DNA from: Bifidobacterium primatium
Lineage (GTDB): Bacteria; Actinomycetota; Actinomycetes; Actinomycetales; Bifidobacteriaceae
DNA: 64,000 bases
Assembly: GCF_002802875.1 (NCBI RefSeq)
Contig: NZ_PEBI01000001.1
Location: forward strand, 707,830-771,829
Reading direction: 5' to 3'
In this document: piece by piece, positions 41,962-51,212 of the stretch
How the letters are laid out: the number at the start of each line of letters is the position of its first letter
How positions within the stretch are numbered: position 1 is the first letter of the stretch
Position numbers and translations under genes: made by a program
Notes under the pieces: model-generated
Told to the model about the DNA's origin: nothing
What the model saw: only the letters and a program-made list of their open reading frames with translations
Database searches by the model: none

Positions 41962-44220
41962 ATGGATAATAAAGTGGTAGGCATGGCCCAAATATTCAAT
42001 GCACCTTCAAAGGCGATACTGAAAAGTCAGATCGCGGAGCACATTGCGGAGACTCCGAAAGAGAGCCGCCTCAATCCGAACGCTCCCCACTACGACCCGC
42101 TGCCCGACGACCGCTTCTTCGACCGTGAGCTCAGCTGGCTGAAGTTCAACAAGCGAGTTCTGGAGCTCGCCCAGGACGAGTCGCTGCCGGTCCTTGAACG
42201 CGCGAACTTCGAGGCGATCTTCGCCTCCAACCTCGACGAGTTCTTCATGGTCCGCGTCGCCGGCCTCAAGCGCCGCATCGACACCGGCCTGGCCGTCACC
42301 GCGGCCAGTGGCCTGAGCCCGCGCCAGCAGCTGCGCGCCATCACCGACCAGGCCCACCGCCTGCAGGACGAGCACGCACGCTACGCCATCGAGCACATCC
42401 TGCCCGACCTCGCCAAGGAGAACATCGTCCTGCTCAAGTGGAGCCAGCTGACGATCTCCGAGCAGGAGCGCCTGAGCAAGTTCTTCCGCCGTCAGGTCTT
42501 CCCCGTGCTGACCCCGCTGGCCGTGGACCCCGCCCACCCGTTCCCCTACATCTCCGGCAACTCGCTGAACCTCGCCGTGATCGTGGAGAACCCGAACTCC
42601 GGCAAGTCGCACTTCGCCCGCGTGAAGATCCCCGACAACCTGCCCCGTCTCGTCGCCGTCGACGACCTGACCGAGGACGAGAGCAACAACGTGCGTTACG
42701 GCTTCGTGACCATGGAGAACCTGCTCATCGCCCACCTCGAGTCGCTGTTCCCGGGCATGATCATCAAGGAGGCGCGCTCCTTCCGCGTCACCCGCAACGA
42801 GGACATCGACGTCGAAGAGGACGATGCCGAGAACCTGCTCAACGCCATGGAGAAGGAGCTGCTGCGCCGCCGCTTCGGACCGCCGATCCGTCTGGAGATC
42901 TCCGACGCCACCAGCCCGTTCCTCTCGCATCTGCTCGCCGACCAGCTCGGCGTGAGCGACGACGAGGTCTACCGTCTGCCGGCCCCGCTCGACATGACGG
43001 TGCTCTTCGAGCTCGGCGCCATCGACCGCGCCGACCTGAAGTTCCCGAAGTTCATCCCGACGACGAACCGCCAGATCGCCGAGGTCGAGTCGAGCCGCGC
43101 GCAGGACATCTTCGCCGCCATCCGCGAGCGCGACGTGCTGCTGCACCACCCCTACGACTCGTTCTCCACGTCGTTCCAGGCGTTCCTCGCGCAGGCCGCC
43201 GCCGACCCGAAGGTGCTGGCCATCAAGCAGACGCTGTACCGCACCAGCTCGAACTCGCCGATCATCGACGCCCTTATCGACGCCGCCCATGCGGGCAAGC
43301 AGGTGCTGGCGCTGGTGGAGATCAAGGCGCGCTTCGACGAGGACGCCAACATCGCCTGGGCCCGCAAGCTCGAGCGCGCCGGCGTGCACGTGGTGTACGG
43401 CATCGTGGGTCTGAAGACCCACTGCAAGCTGTGCCTCGTCGTGCGTCAGGAGGCCGACGGCCTCAAGCGCTACTGCCACGTGGGCACGGGTAACTACAAC
43501 CCGAAGACCGCCCGCCTGTACACCGACCTCGGCCTGCTCACCTGCGACCCGGTCGTCGGCCAGGATCTGACCCGCCTGTTCAACCAGCTGAGCGGCTACG
43601 CGCCGAAGTCGAGCTTCCACCGCCTGCTTGTCGCCCCGCGCACCATCCGCACCGGTCTCATCGAGCGCATCCAGCGCGAGGAGGCCGCGGCACGCGCCGG
43701 CAAGGAGGCCTGGATCAAGATCAAGGTCAACTCCATCGTCGACGAGAAGACCATCGACGCGCTGTACCGTGCATCGCAGGCCGGCGTGAAGATCGACATC
43801 GTCGAGCGTGGCATCTGCGCGCTGAAGCCCGGTGTGCCCGGCATGAGCGAGAACATCCGCGTGCATTCCGTGCTCGGACGCTTCCTCGAGCACAGCCGCA
43901 TCTACGCGTTCGCGAACTCCGCGGGCCCGCAGATCGGCGAGGGCCCAGCCTCCGGCCCCGAGGTGTGGATCGGTTCGGCCGATCTGATGCACCGCAACCT
44001 CGACCGTCGAGTCGAGGCGCTGGTGCGCATCACCGCGCCGGAGCAGATAGAGGAGCTCATCAAGTACGTGGACTTCCAGATGGCCGACACCACCAGCTCG
44101 TGGCACATGCAGCCGGACGGCACCTATGTGCGTCATTCGCGTGACGCCGAGGGCAAGCCGCTGGTCGACAGCCAGGAGGCGCTCATCAAGAAGCACACGC
44201 GTCGCCGCCGTGGCAACTGA
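41962..44220 (+). CDS. ppk1: Polyphosphate kinase
   Basis: 752-residue PPK1 that reversibly moves the gamma-phosphate of ATP onto polyphosphate. N-terminal domain begins [26 protein letters not shown]…[19 protein letters not shown]; the catalytic PLD-like domains show [26 protein letters not shown] with the autophosphorylated His and [19 protein letters not shown] with the second His. Start chosen at ATG 41962 ([11 protein letters not shown]); a Met at 41983 is possible. It is followed by a strong terminator and by a Nudix/phosphatase gene, a pairing conserved in Actinobacteria. Confidence 0.95.
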   Translation: MDNKVVGMAQIFNAPSKAILKSQIAEHIAETPKESRLNPNAPHYDPLPDDRFFDRELSWLKFNKRVLELAQDESLPVLERANFEAIFASNLDEFFMVRVAGLKRRIDTGLAVTAASGLSPRQQLRAITDQAHRLQDEHARYAIEHILPDLAKENIVLLKWSQLTISEQERLSKFFRRQVFPVLTPLAVDPAHPFPYISGNSLNLAVIVENPNSGKSHFARVKIPDNLPRLVAVDDLTEDESNNVRYGFVTMENLLIAHLESLFPGMIIKEARSFRVTRNEDIDVEEDDAENLLNAMEKELLRRRFGPPIRLEISDATSPFLSHLLADQLGVSDDEVYRLPAPLDMTVLFELGAIDRADLKFPKFIPTTNRQIAEVESSRAQDIFAAIRERDVLLHHPYDSFSTSFQAFLAQAAADPKVLAIKQTLYRTSSNSPIIDALIDAAHAGKQVLALVEIKARFDEDANIAWARKLERAGVHVVYGIVGLKTHCKLCLVVRQEADGLKRYCHVGTGNYNPKTARLYTDLGLLTCDPVVGQDLTRLFNQLSGYAPKSSFHRLLVAPRTIRTGLIERIQREEAAARAGKEAWIKIKVNSIVDEKTIDALYRASQAGVKIDIVERGICALKPGVPGMSENIRVHSVLGRFLEHSRIYAFANSAGPQIGEGPASGPEVWIGSADLMHRNLDRRVEALVRITAPEQIEELIKYVDFQMADTTSSWHMQPDGTYVRHSRDAEGKPLVDSQEALIKKHTRRRRGN

Positions 44221-44284
44221 CGAAGCTGCGAAAACCTATTCGCACATAATCCTCACGTCAATTGATTGACGCAAGGATTTTCAT

Positions 44285-44340
44285 AACGTTGCGGTCACAT
44301 TTTCGGGATGTCATCCCGTAATGTGACCGCAACGTTTTTC
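44285..44340 (+). terminator. Strong terminator after ppk1
   Basis: AACGTTGCGGTCACAT pairs with ATGTGACCGCAACGTT; the loop itself holds a small CGGGATG-TCATCCCG hairpin and TTTT follows. The stem's AACGTTGCGGT end also resembles the local LacI operator motif, probably by chance. Confidence 0.9.
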
Positions 44341-44515
44341 GTTCCAAATACAAGGAAAACGCCTTCCGCGCATCATCGTCGTCCCATATGCTGGCATCCG
44401 CCGGTCATCGACCGATGATTTTTCGAATTACGATAGGAGCTGCCCGACACGGTCGCGTCGTCACCGACGCCCACGACCAGGCCGGAGAATTTATCACTCA
44501 ATCAAAGGACAGATC

Positions 44516-45580
44516 ATGAGTACTACGGTCGTCGAGGCAGCCGGCGGCATAGTGTACCGCTGGCGCGATGATGCGGAGATTCTCGGCAGGGGGGATTCCG
44601 ACGCGGACCTCGCCCTGGAGCATCTTGAACTCTGCGTGGTGCACCGTCCCAAATACAACGATTGGAGCTGGCCGAAGGGCAAGCTCGAGAACAACGAATC
44701 GCACCGCCACGCCGCCGTGCGCGAAATCGGCGAGGAAACCGGTCTGGCGGTCGCGCTCGGCGCCTACCTCGGCGAGATCGAATACCCGCTCGAGGACGAG
44801 GGCAAGGCGAAGATGCACCGCATCGATCCACGCAAGCCCCGCAAGCACGTATGCTACTGGATCGCCTCGCTCATCGACTCCGAAACGGCGATGAAGCGCC
44901 GCTACGCTTTCGGCCCCATCAACACCGACCCCAACGAGGTGGACAACGTCGAATGGCTCTCCCCTGCGGACGCGCGGCACAAGCTCACGCATCCGCTCGA
45001 CCGCGGCATCCTCGACGAATTCGTACGCAAGGTGCGCGACGGCATCCTGCATTCGAAGATGTTCCTGCTCATCCGCCACGGCAAGGCGGAAAGCCGCAAG
45101 TTCTGGGGCGGCACCGACGCCGACCGGCCGCTGACGCCGCTCGGCTCGGCCGCCGCGTTCGCCCTGACGCGCGAAATCGCATGCTTCGGCATCAACCGAC
45201 TCGTCACCTCGCCATGGAGGCGCTGCATCGGCACCATCCAGACGTTCGCATGGCAGACCGGCCTGCCGGTGAATCTGGCCGACGACCTGACCGAGGACGC
45301 GTTCGCCGACCATCCCGATTCGGCATGGGACTGCATTCATCACGAGATGGAGATCACGCTGCGCACCGGGCAGACGACGGCCGTGTGCATGCACCGGCCG
45401 GTCATCGGCGGCGTGTTCAACCACATGCGGGAACTGTGCACGCGAAAGTCGCTGGCGAAGAAGCTTCCGGCGAAAACGCCGTATATGGCGACCGGGCATG
45501 CCGTGGTCTTTAATATCATTGATTCGGAAAACGGTCCGCAGATCATCGATATTCAGAAGGTAAGCCCTATTGTCTACTAA
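44516..45580 (+). CDS. MutT1-like Nudix hydrolase fused to histidine phosphatase domain
   Basis: 354-residue two-domain protein like mycobacterial MutT1. Residues 1-160 form a Nudix domain: GKLENNESHRHAAVREIGEETGL (55-77) fits G-x5-E-x7-REUxEExGU. Residues 180-354 form a histidine phosphatase (SixA-like) domain: LIRHGKAESR (RHG at 187-189), RLVTSPWRRCIGT and CMHRPVIGGVF. Such proteins clean oxidised dGTP (8-oxo-dGTP) or act on diadenosine polyphosphates, with the second domain removing the next phosphate. GGACAG precedes ATG. Next to ppk1, consistent with phosphate/nucleotide housekeeping. It overlaps the following gene by 11 bases. Confidence 0.9.
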   Translation: MSTTVVEAAGGIVYRWRDDAEILGRGDSDADLALEHLELCVVHRPKYNDWSWPKGKLENNESHRHAAVREIGEETGLAVALGAYLGEIEYPLEDEGKAKMHRIDPRKPRKHVCYWIASLIDSETAMKRRYAFGPINTDPNEVDNVEWLSPADARHKLTHPLDRGILDEFVRKVRDGILHSKMFLLIRHGKAESRKFWGGTDADRPLTPLGSAAAFALTREIACFGINRLVTSPWRRCIGTIQTFAWQTGLPVNLADDLTEDAFADHPDSAWDCIHHEMEITLRTGQTTAVCMHRPVIGGVFNHMRELCTRKSLAKKLPAKTPYMATGHAVVFNIIDSENGPQIIDIQKVSPIVY

Positions 45581-46283
45581 CTCCTCCGCATACGGTTCCT
45601 CCTCCGTCCGCGCCGCCGGCTCGGGCTTCGCGGCGTCCGGACGGTTCACGCGTCCGGCGCAGCTCGACCCGGCGCTGGTGGAGCATCTCGCCGGCGGCGT
45701 CGACCCTCAGCGGCTGAGCGAGATCAGCCATACGACGGCCGCGTCGCTGCTCGACCGCGTGCATCATACGCAGGACCCGCAGGTCGTTGAGCGTGTGCTC
45801 ACGCTCGTCGAGCATGAAGGCGTCGACCTGGTGGCCGAACTGTGGAGCGAGGGAGACCCGGATTCGCTGCCGGGCGTGCTGTGGCGACTGTACATGCTGC
45901 GCACGTGGATGCATCGCAACCGCGAGTCCATTTCGCGTCTGTGGCGCGTGGGCGAGCCGGTTGCGGGCGTCTCCTCCGCCATCGCCGGCGTCGATCAGGC
46001 GCCGACCGCGGAAGACATCGCCCGAACGGCGGATTCGATTCTCTCCGGCGCGTTCGTCGGCGACTTCGCCGTGGCGTTGGAGCGTGCGAGCGCCTTCTGC
46101 TCGGTGATTTCGGCGGGGCTTATGGCCGAGGCTCGCCGCCGCCAGGAGCGGGCGGCCGAGCTCGGCGAGTCCGCGGCGAACACCGGTGCCGCGCACTTCG
46201 TCAAGACGGCGAAGTCGCTGCATGGCACGGCCACGGATTTCCTCAAGGGCGCCAAGCTCTGGCGCGAAGGCCGGTTGGAGTAG
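45570..46283 (+). CDS. Conserved hypothetical helical protein
   Basis: 237 residues, started by TTG 45570 with AGAAGG ten bases upstream and overlapping the MutT1-like stop, hence probably co-translated. After a Ser/Ala-rich N-terminus the protein is predicted helical (RLSEISHTTAASLLDRVHHTQ…LWRLYMLRTWMHRNRESISRLW…), without signal peptide or membrane segment; the C-terminus is polar (RRRQERAAELGESAANTG). I do not recognise a catalytic motif. Its steady company with ppk1/mutT1 is the only clue. The 270 bases after it (46284-46556) have no gene, but carry the tRNA promoter at their end. Confidence 0.8.
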   Translation: MSTNSSAYGSSSVRAAGSGFAASGRFTRPAQLDPALVEHLAGGVDPQRLSEISHTTAASLLDRVHHTQDPQVVERVLTLVEHEGVDLVAELWSEGDPDSLPGVLWRLYMLRTWMHRNRESISRLWRVGEPVAGVSSAIAGVDQAPTAEDIARTADSILSGAFVGDFAVALERASAFCSVISAGLMAEARRRQERAAELGESAANTGAAHFVKTAKSLHGTATDFLKGAKLWREGRLE

Positions 46284-46556
46284 GGATTGGCTTGCAGGCG
46301 GCATTTCGGCCGCGATGCCGCCGTGCGCGAACACTCGCGTTTGGCGATGCGGCCGCCATGCCGTACACTGGTAGCCGCGTCGGGCCGTGCATTGCCCCGG
46401 GCTCCATTTTTTGCCGCCGAGAGCGGCCCTTGCGCCGACAGGCGCATTCACGGTCTGGCGCTTCCCCTTATCGTTTATTTATCGCCTCTTTTCTTTCTGT
46501 GTTTTTTCTCTTTTCCGATGTGCGTTCGGCAAAGCGATGCGCTTCCGCATCGGAAT

Positions 46557-46586
46557 TTGCATTTTTCCGACGCATGGCTGTATGAT
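46557..46586 (+). promoter_or_regulatory. Promoter of tRNA-Lys
   Basis: TTGCAT (-35) and TATGAT (-10) with 18 bases between, ending 12 bases before the tRNA. Confidence 0.65.
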
Positions 46587-46597
46587 GGCATGTCGTT

Positions 46598-46671
46598 GCC
46601 CCTCTAGCTCAATTGGTTAGAGCAGCGTCCTTTTAAGTCGTGGGTTGTGGGTTCGAGTCCCACGGGGGGCA
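46598..46671 (+). tRNA. tRNA-Lys (anticodon TTT)
   Basis: 74-base cloverleaf without encoded CCA. Acceptor GCCCCTC/GGGGGGC (one G·U-type pair), D-arm GCTC-AATTGGTTA-GAGC, anticodon loop CTTTTAA (TTT at 46632-46634) and T-arm GTGGG-TTCGAGT-CCCAC. The anticodon stem GCGTC/GTCGT has a T-T mismatch at its fourth pair and a G·U at its base. The 3' acceptor is part of the inverted repeat that follows. Confidence 0.9.
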
Positions 46672-46721
46672 CATATGGAAAGAGCCGGCTGATAAATAGC
46701 CGGCTCTTTCCATATGTGCCC
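46667..46721 (+). terminator. 24-bp perfect inverted repeat overlapping the tRNA-Lys 3' end
   Basis: GGGCACATATGGAAAGAGCC… (46667-46690) pairs over all 24 positions with 46698-46721 around the loop GATAAAT. The left arm takes in the last five bases of the tRNA. The inner part alone (GAAAGAGCCGGCT…AGCCGGCTCTTTC) could end transcription, although the T-run is weak. Confidence 0.7.
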
Positions 46722-46728
46722 AAAGGGC

Positions 46729-46977
46729 TGCGCCGTTAAGCAAACAGTCCAGTGGACTGTTTGTAGGTGCAGCGAGCGCGATTCATCGAGCGCGAGGTGA
46801 AAAATACGTCTGCCGCAAGGCAGTCCTCCCGAGACATGCGCCGTTAAGCAAACAGTCCAGTGGACTGTTTGTAGGCGCAGGGCGCGCGACCACATCGAGC
46901 GTGCCGAAGGGGAATATGCCTGCCGCAAGGCAGTCCACTTGATGAAAGAGCCGGCTGATAAATAGCCGGCTCTTCCC
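46729..46977 (+). repeat. Tandem ~108-nt repeat and second copy of the terminator hairpin
   Basis: TGCGCCGTTAAGCAAACAGT…GGACTGTTTGTAGG starts at 46729 and again at 46837; each copy ends with CTGCCGCAAGGCAGTCC (46810 and 46920). At 46944-46977 the AGAGCCGGCTGATAAATAGC hairpin of the tRNA recurs, followed by CCCATATGTGCCC. The block is noncoding. Confidence 0.75.
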
Positions 46978-47006
46978 ATATGTGCCCTGTCATCTACAAT
47001 GTTGGC

Positions 47007-48401
47007 GTGGATATCAGCCCTGAAACTCGTGAATTCATCCGTGCGCATCGCGATGGCGACGTGCGCGATCTGGCGTTGCATGCCAAGGCCGGCGACGGCG
47101 TCGACATGACGACCGCGCTGGAGCAGATCGACGGATGGCAACGCGCGCGGACGAAACTTCTCGATTGGACCGCGCATGACGGCATCATCTATCCGCCGCA
47201 TATTTCGATGGAGCAGTGCTCGTCGCAGACGACTGCGCTGTACAAGGCGGATGTGGCCCGGCGACTGATGGCCTCGGCCGATCCTACGGGAAACGGCACG
47301 ACGACGCCTTTCGATACGGCGGCATCGCCGGCCGACACGACGCTCATCGATCTGACCGGCGGCTTCGGCGTGGATTTCTCATATATGGCGCGCGCGTTTT
47401 CTCGGGGCATATACGTGGAGCGACAGTCGCATCTGTGCGAGGTCGCCGAGCATAATATGGCGGCGCTGGGATTGACGAGCGTTCGTGTCGTCAACGCGGA
47501 TTCGACGAAGATCATCGTGACGGGCGCATACGATGCGGATCCGTCCGTCACGATGATCTTCGTCGATCCGGCGCGGCGCGATTCGCATGGTGCGCGAACG
47601 TATGCCATCGCCGACTGCACTCCCGATGTCATCGCGTTGGAGCCGCTGCTGCTCGACCGTGCCCGATACGTGATGGTGAAGCTCTCCCCCATGCTTGACT
47701 GGCGCAAGGCCGTGCATGACCTTGGCGGCGTCGAATTCGTGCGCGAGGTGCATATCGTTTCGACGGGCAACGAATGCAAGGAGCTGCTTATCGTGCTGGG
47801 AGGGTCGTCGGATGAGCATGTCGGTGACGGCGATGGCAGCGACGGCGACGGCATCAACGCAGACAATCGTCATATTCGCATGTATTGCGTCAATGATTCG
47901 AATATAGTCGAATATCATATTGATGAATCCGGTGAGATCATCGATATCGGCAACGATGACGAAAACATCGACGACGCCGAGAATGCGATCGCCGATGACG
48001 CCGATTCGGCGGACGCCGGTGCAACGGATGACGCCGAATACCGATACCTCTACGAGCCGAACGCCTCGATCATGAAGGCCGGCTGCTTCACGCTTATCGA
48101 ACGGCGATACGGCGTACGGCAGATCGGCGCGAACAGCCATCTGTTCGTATCGGACCGACCCGTCACCGACTTCCCCGGCCGCGCATTCGCCGTCGACGCC
48201 GTGACCGGCATGGGCAAGCGCGAGCTCAAGACCGTGCTTGCCGGCGTCACGCATGCGAACATCGCCACGCGGAACTTCCCGATGAACGTGGCGGCGCTTC
48301 GCAGGAAGCTCAAGGTCAAGGACGGCGGCAGCACGTATATCTTCGCGACGACCGACGCGGAACGACATCATGTGCTGCTGATTACGCGGAAGATGCGATG
48401 A
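47007..48401 (+). CDS. Class I SAM-dependent methyltransferase with THUMP-like C-terminal domain
   Basis: 464 residues. GTG 47007 is preferred: TACAAT lies six bases upstream, so transcription would begin at or near the codon (leaderless), and the ATG nine codons earlier lies in the repeat with no SD. The N-terminal helices (SPETREFIRAHRDGDVRDLALHA) are followed by a Rossmann methyltransferase with LIDLTGGFGVDFSYMARAF (motif I), VVNADSTKII and MIFVDPARRDSHGAR (DPPxR-like). A long acidic insert separates it from a C-terminal THUMP-like domain (FPMNVAALRRKLKVKDGGSTYIFATT). Such proteins act on RNA in Actinobacteria. Substrate unknown. Confidence 0.85.
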   Translation: MDISPETREFIRAHRDGDVRDLALHAKAGDGVDMTTALEQIDGWQRARTKLLDWTAHDGIIYPPHISMEQCSSQTTALYKADVARRLMASADPTGNGTTTPFDTAASPADTTLIDLTGGFGVDFSYMARAFSRGIYVERQSHLCEVAEHNMAALGLTSVRVVNADSTKIIVTGAYDADPSVTMIFVDPARRDSHGARTYAIADCTPDVIALEPLLLDRARYVMVKLSPMLDWRKAVHDLGGVEFVREVHIVSTGNECKELLIVLGGSSDEHVGDGDGSDGDGINADNRHIRMYCVNDSNIVEYHIDESGEIIDIGNDDENIDDAENAIADDADSADAGATDDAEYRYLYEPNASIMKAGCFTLIERRYGVRQIGANSHLFVSDRPVTDFPGRAFAVDAVTGMGKRELKTVLAGVTHANIATRNFPMNVAALRRKLKVKDGGSTYIFATTDAERHHVLLITRKMR

Positions 48402-48502
48402 AACGTTCGTCGCGTCATGGTAAAACGGCAAGCACTGGGATACGCGCATAACGCATACGCACGGGAAACGTGCGGAAAATACGTAGAGAACAGGAGCATG
48501 GA

Positions 48503-49693
48503 ATGATCAACGAGGATTACAAGGCGATGCTTGGCGGCAAGTCCGTCATCCGCGAACTGAGCGAATACGCGACCGCGCGCGGCAAGCAGATCGGCTACGA
48601 GAACGTGTTCGACTACAGCCTCGGCAATCCGAGCGTGCCCGCCCCCGCCGCGTTCACCGACGCGATGGTCGACCTGTATGCGCACGGCGATCCGGTGGCC
48701 ATCCACGGCTACTCCCCCTCGCTCGGCATCCCCGAGGTGAAGGACGCCATCGCCGAATCGTTGAACGCGCGCTTCGGCATGGACTACACCGGCAACCACA
48801 TCTTCCCCACCACGGGCGCGGCCGGCGCGCTCGCCCACGCCATGCGCGCGGTGACGAAGCCGGGCGACGAGATCATCACGTTCGCGCCGTACTTCCCCGA
48901 ATACCAGCCATACGTCAAGGGCACAGGAGCCCACCTGACCATCGTTCCGGCAGACACGGAGAACTTCCAAATCAACTTCGAGGCGTTCGAGAAGGCGCTG
49001 AACCCCGGCGTCATGGCCGTGCTCATCAATACGCCGAACAACCCCTCGGGCGCCGTGTATTCCGCCGAGACTCTGGAGAAGCTGGCCGGCATCCTGCGCG
49101 CCAAGCAGACGGAATACGGCCACGACATCTTCCTCATCAGCGACGAGCCGTACCGCGAGATCGTGTTCGACGGCGGTGTGCAGGCGTATCCATCGAAGTA
49201 CTACGACAACACGCTCAGCTGCTACTCGTGGTCGAAGTCGCTTTCGCTGCCGGGCGAGCGCATCGGCTATGTGGCTGTGAACCCCGCGGCCACGGACGCC
49301 GACCTGCTCGTGCCGATGATGGGTCAGATCTCGCGCGGCACCGGCCACAACTGCCCGCCGAGCTCGATCCAGCTGGGCGTCTCCAAGGTGCTCGACAAGA
49401 CCGCCGACCTTTCCGTGTACGAGACGAACATGAACCTGCTGTACGACGCCCTGACCGGCATCGGATTCGACGTGGTGCGCCCCGGCGGCACGTTCTACAT
49501 CTTCCCCAAGGCCCTCGAGGACGACGCGACCGCATTCTGCCTCAAGGCCAAGGAGCACGACCTCATCCTCGTGCCGTCCGACAGCTTCGGCGTGCCCGGC
49601 TACTTCCGCATGGCCTACTGCATCGACACCGAGAAGGTGAAGCGCTCGATTCCGGCGCTGGAGAAGTTCGCCCACGAGGAATACGGACTGTGA
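48503..49693 (+). CDS. PLP-dependent class I/II aminotransferase
   Basis: 396-residue fold-type I aminotransferase. ATG 48503 has GGAG six bases upstream. Motifs: FDYSLGNPSVPAP, IHGYSPSLGIPEVKDAIAESLN, TTGAAGALAHAMRAV, VLINTPNNPSGAVY (with the Asn), LISDEPYREIVFDG, YSWSKSLSLPGERIGYVAVN (Lys that binds PLP, with the substrate Arg region later at GYFRMAYCIDTE). Related to aspartate/aromatic aminotransferases; the amino donor is unclear. It stands alone and its stop codon begins the long hairpin at 49691. Confidence 0.93.
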   Translation: MINEDYKAMLGGKSVIRELSEYATARGKQIGYENVFDYSLGNPSVPAPAAFTDAMVDLYAHGDPVAIHGYSPSLGIPEVKDAIAESLNARFGMDYTGNHIFPTTGAAGALAHAMRAVTKPGDEIITFAPYFPEYQPYVKGTGAHLTIVPADTENFQINFEAFEKALNPGVMAVLINTPNNPSGAVYSAETLEKLAGILRAKQTEYGHDIFLISDEPYREIVFDGGVQAYPSKYYDNTLSCYSWSKSLSLPGERIGYVAVNPAATDADLLVPMMGQISRGTGHNCPPSSIQLGVSKVLDKTADLSVYETNMNLLYDALTGIGFDVVRPGGTFYIFPKALEDDATAFCLKAKEHDLILVPSDSFGVPGYFRMAYCIDTEKVKRSIPALEKFAHEEYGL

Positions 49694-49798
49694 ATCGGTA
49701 CGTAATGGAGCGTCATCGGCCGATTGGCAGACTCGACGTATTGATATACGCCTTTGTCTCCCATTCGGCCGATGCCACACGCATTACGCACCAATTCA
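49691..49798. repeat. Long imperfect palindrome 1 after the aminotransferase
   Basis: About 108 bases with arms TGAATCGGTACGTAATGG… and …GCATTACGCACCAATTCA, inner arms ATCGGCCGA/TCGGCCGAT and a centre GACTCGACGTATTGATATACGCCTT. The centre recurs in reverse in palindrome 2. Confidence 0.7.
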
Positions 49799-49853
49799 CC
49801 TGCGGTACGTAGGCAGATGCCGCCGTCGCGCCGCCATGACCGTATGACACCGC

Positions 49854-49959
49854 AAATCGGCTCGTGACGCGTGCGGCATTCGCAGGGCGGAAGGCGAAGG
49901 CGTATTCAAATACGTCGAGTCTTCAGCCGTGCGAATGACGCTCCGTCACGAGCCGATTT
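49854..49959. repeat. Long imperfect palindrome 2, inverted relative of palindrome 1
   Basis: 106 bases with perfect 16-base outer arms (AAATCGGCTCGTGACG with CGTCACGAGCCGATTT), inner arms CATTCGCA/TGCGAATG and a centre that is the reverse complement of the palindrome 1 centre with few changes. The rest of 49694-50099 has no gene. Confidence 0.75.
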
Positions 49960-50099
49960 CAGGTTTCGTTCAGGAAGCTTTCACGATACATCGGCAAAAG
50001 TCGCAGGGGATGTTGCGTAACGGTCCAGTCGGCCTTGCGGCGGGCGTCGTTTACTGAGAATCAGCAGTACAACGAATGTTCCCCGCTCCAAGGAAGTGC

Positions 50100-51032
50100 A
50101 TGATGACCGACAACGCCCCCAACGCAATCAACACCAATCCCGATCCCAATGTCGCCAACGCGACCGGCACCGGCAAAGCGGACGGCCGCGAGACCGACGA
50201 CCCCCAGACGGTCGTGCTGGATCCCCAGGCGAAGAAGGCGCAGGAGGCACCGACCGAAACCGTGCAGCCGGCGCGGCCGATTCCCTCGGCGGACGCCCAA
50301 CAGAACGCAGGGCGGAACGCGAGCCCGTCGGCGTTCGGCGCGCAGACGGCACAGGCACAAGCACAGACGGCACAGCCGCAGCAGTCATACCAGCAGCCCG
50401 CAACGCAGACGCAGCAGACGTATGCGGCTCCGGCATATGCCGGAACAGACGCATCGTATGCCACGCCGGCGAATTCATCGGCGGCCGCGCAGTCGCAGCC
50501 GTCCGCGGCCGGCCAGTATCAGTCGGCGCAATACCAGACGGCCGCCTATCAGACGCCGCAATATCAGTACCAGTCGGCGGCGCAGGCCCAGGGCACTACG
50601 AACACCACGACACCGAACGGCACGGCATCAAACGACGGTACGGCAACCGGCCCAGCCTTGAAAACGAAGACGAAAACCAAGGGCAAGGGATTGGCGGCGA
50701 TCACCGAACTGAAGGGCCGCAGCCTCGCACTGGTGGCGGCGATCGCACTGGTGTGCGGTCTGCTGGGCGGATTCGGCGGCTCGTACATATTCTCGCAGAC
50801 GCATAAGCCCGGCAATATGCCCGGATACGGACGCTCGATGCAGATGCCGGGATATGGCAACGGCAACGGATACAGCAACGGTTCGGGAACCAACGGATAC
50901 AGCGGCTCCGGCTCCAACTCCGGGTCCGATTCCAATTCCGGCTCCGGCTCGAGTTCCGATTCCGGCAGCTCGAACGGTTCCGGCAGCAGCTACGGCTCCT
51001 CCTACAGCCAGTCCAGCGGCGACGTCATGTGA
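50100..51032 (+). CDS. Hypothetical single-span membrane protein, low-complexity
   Basis: 310 residues, ATG 50100 after AAGGA. Residues 1-195 are Ala/Gln/Thr/Pro-rich and disordered (QTAQAQAQTAQPQQSYQQP…, SAAGQYQSAQYQ…); a short basic stretch (KTKTKTKGKG) leads into one membrane helix (about 218-240, LALVAAIALVCGLLGGFGGSYIF); the tail is Gly/Ser/Asn-rich with GSGSNSGSDSNSGSGSSSDS-type runs. A similar layout begins bifidobacterial HtrA-type proteases, but no protease domain follows here. Function unknown; a hairpin terminator follows at 51089. Confidence 0.7.
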   Translation: MMTDNAPNAINTNPDPNVANATGTGKADGRETDDPQTVVLDPQAKKAQEAPTETVQPARPIPSADAQQNAGRNASPSAFGAQTAQAQAQTAQPQQSYQQPATQTQQTYAAPAYAGTDASYATPANSSAAAQSQPSAAGQYQSAQYQTAAYQTPQYQYQSAAQAQGTTNTTTPNGTASNDGTATGPALKTKTKTKGKGLAAITELKGRSLALVAAIALVCGLLGGFGGSYIFSQTHKPGNMPGYGRSMQMPGYGNGNGYSNGSGTNGYSGSGSNSGSDSNSGSGSSSDSGSSNGSGSSYGSSYSQSSGDVM

Positions 51033-51088
51033 TCCGCATTCATGAACCATCCGAGCGGCATCCGTCGGTTGGGATCATGGAAATCACG

Positions 51089-51127
51089 GAAAGGGGCGGC
51101 TTCCTCATCTGGGAAGTCGCCCCTTTC
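51089..51127 (+). terminator. Terminator after the hypothetical membrane gene
   Basis: GAAAGGGGCGGCTTCC pairs with GGGAAGTCGCCCCTTTC around a six-base loop, 57 bases past the stop; only a short T-containing tail. Confidence 0.7.
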
Positions 51128-51212
51128 GCATGCCCGCCTTTCATGCCATCCGTGCCAGTCCTTGTTTTCCGTGACGGTTTGTGAGACGGCGGCCACAATG
51201 CGGCCCGAACGA

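Noticed and set aside
42007-44196. Minus-strand frame of 729 codons opposite ppk1
   Set aside because: Antisense of ppk1, Asp/Val/His-rich with no SD.
44285-44340. LacI operator in the ppk1 terminator
   Set aside because: AACGTTGCGGT fits half the operator, but it is the arm of a strong terminator downstream of ppk1.
46617-47201. Minus-strand frame over the tRNA-Lys and repeats
   Set aside because: It translates the antisense of a tRNA (RGTRTHNPRLKRT), a well-known false gene.
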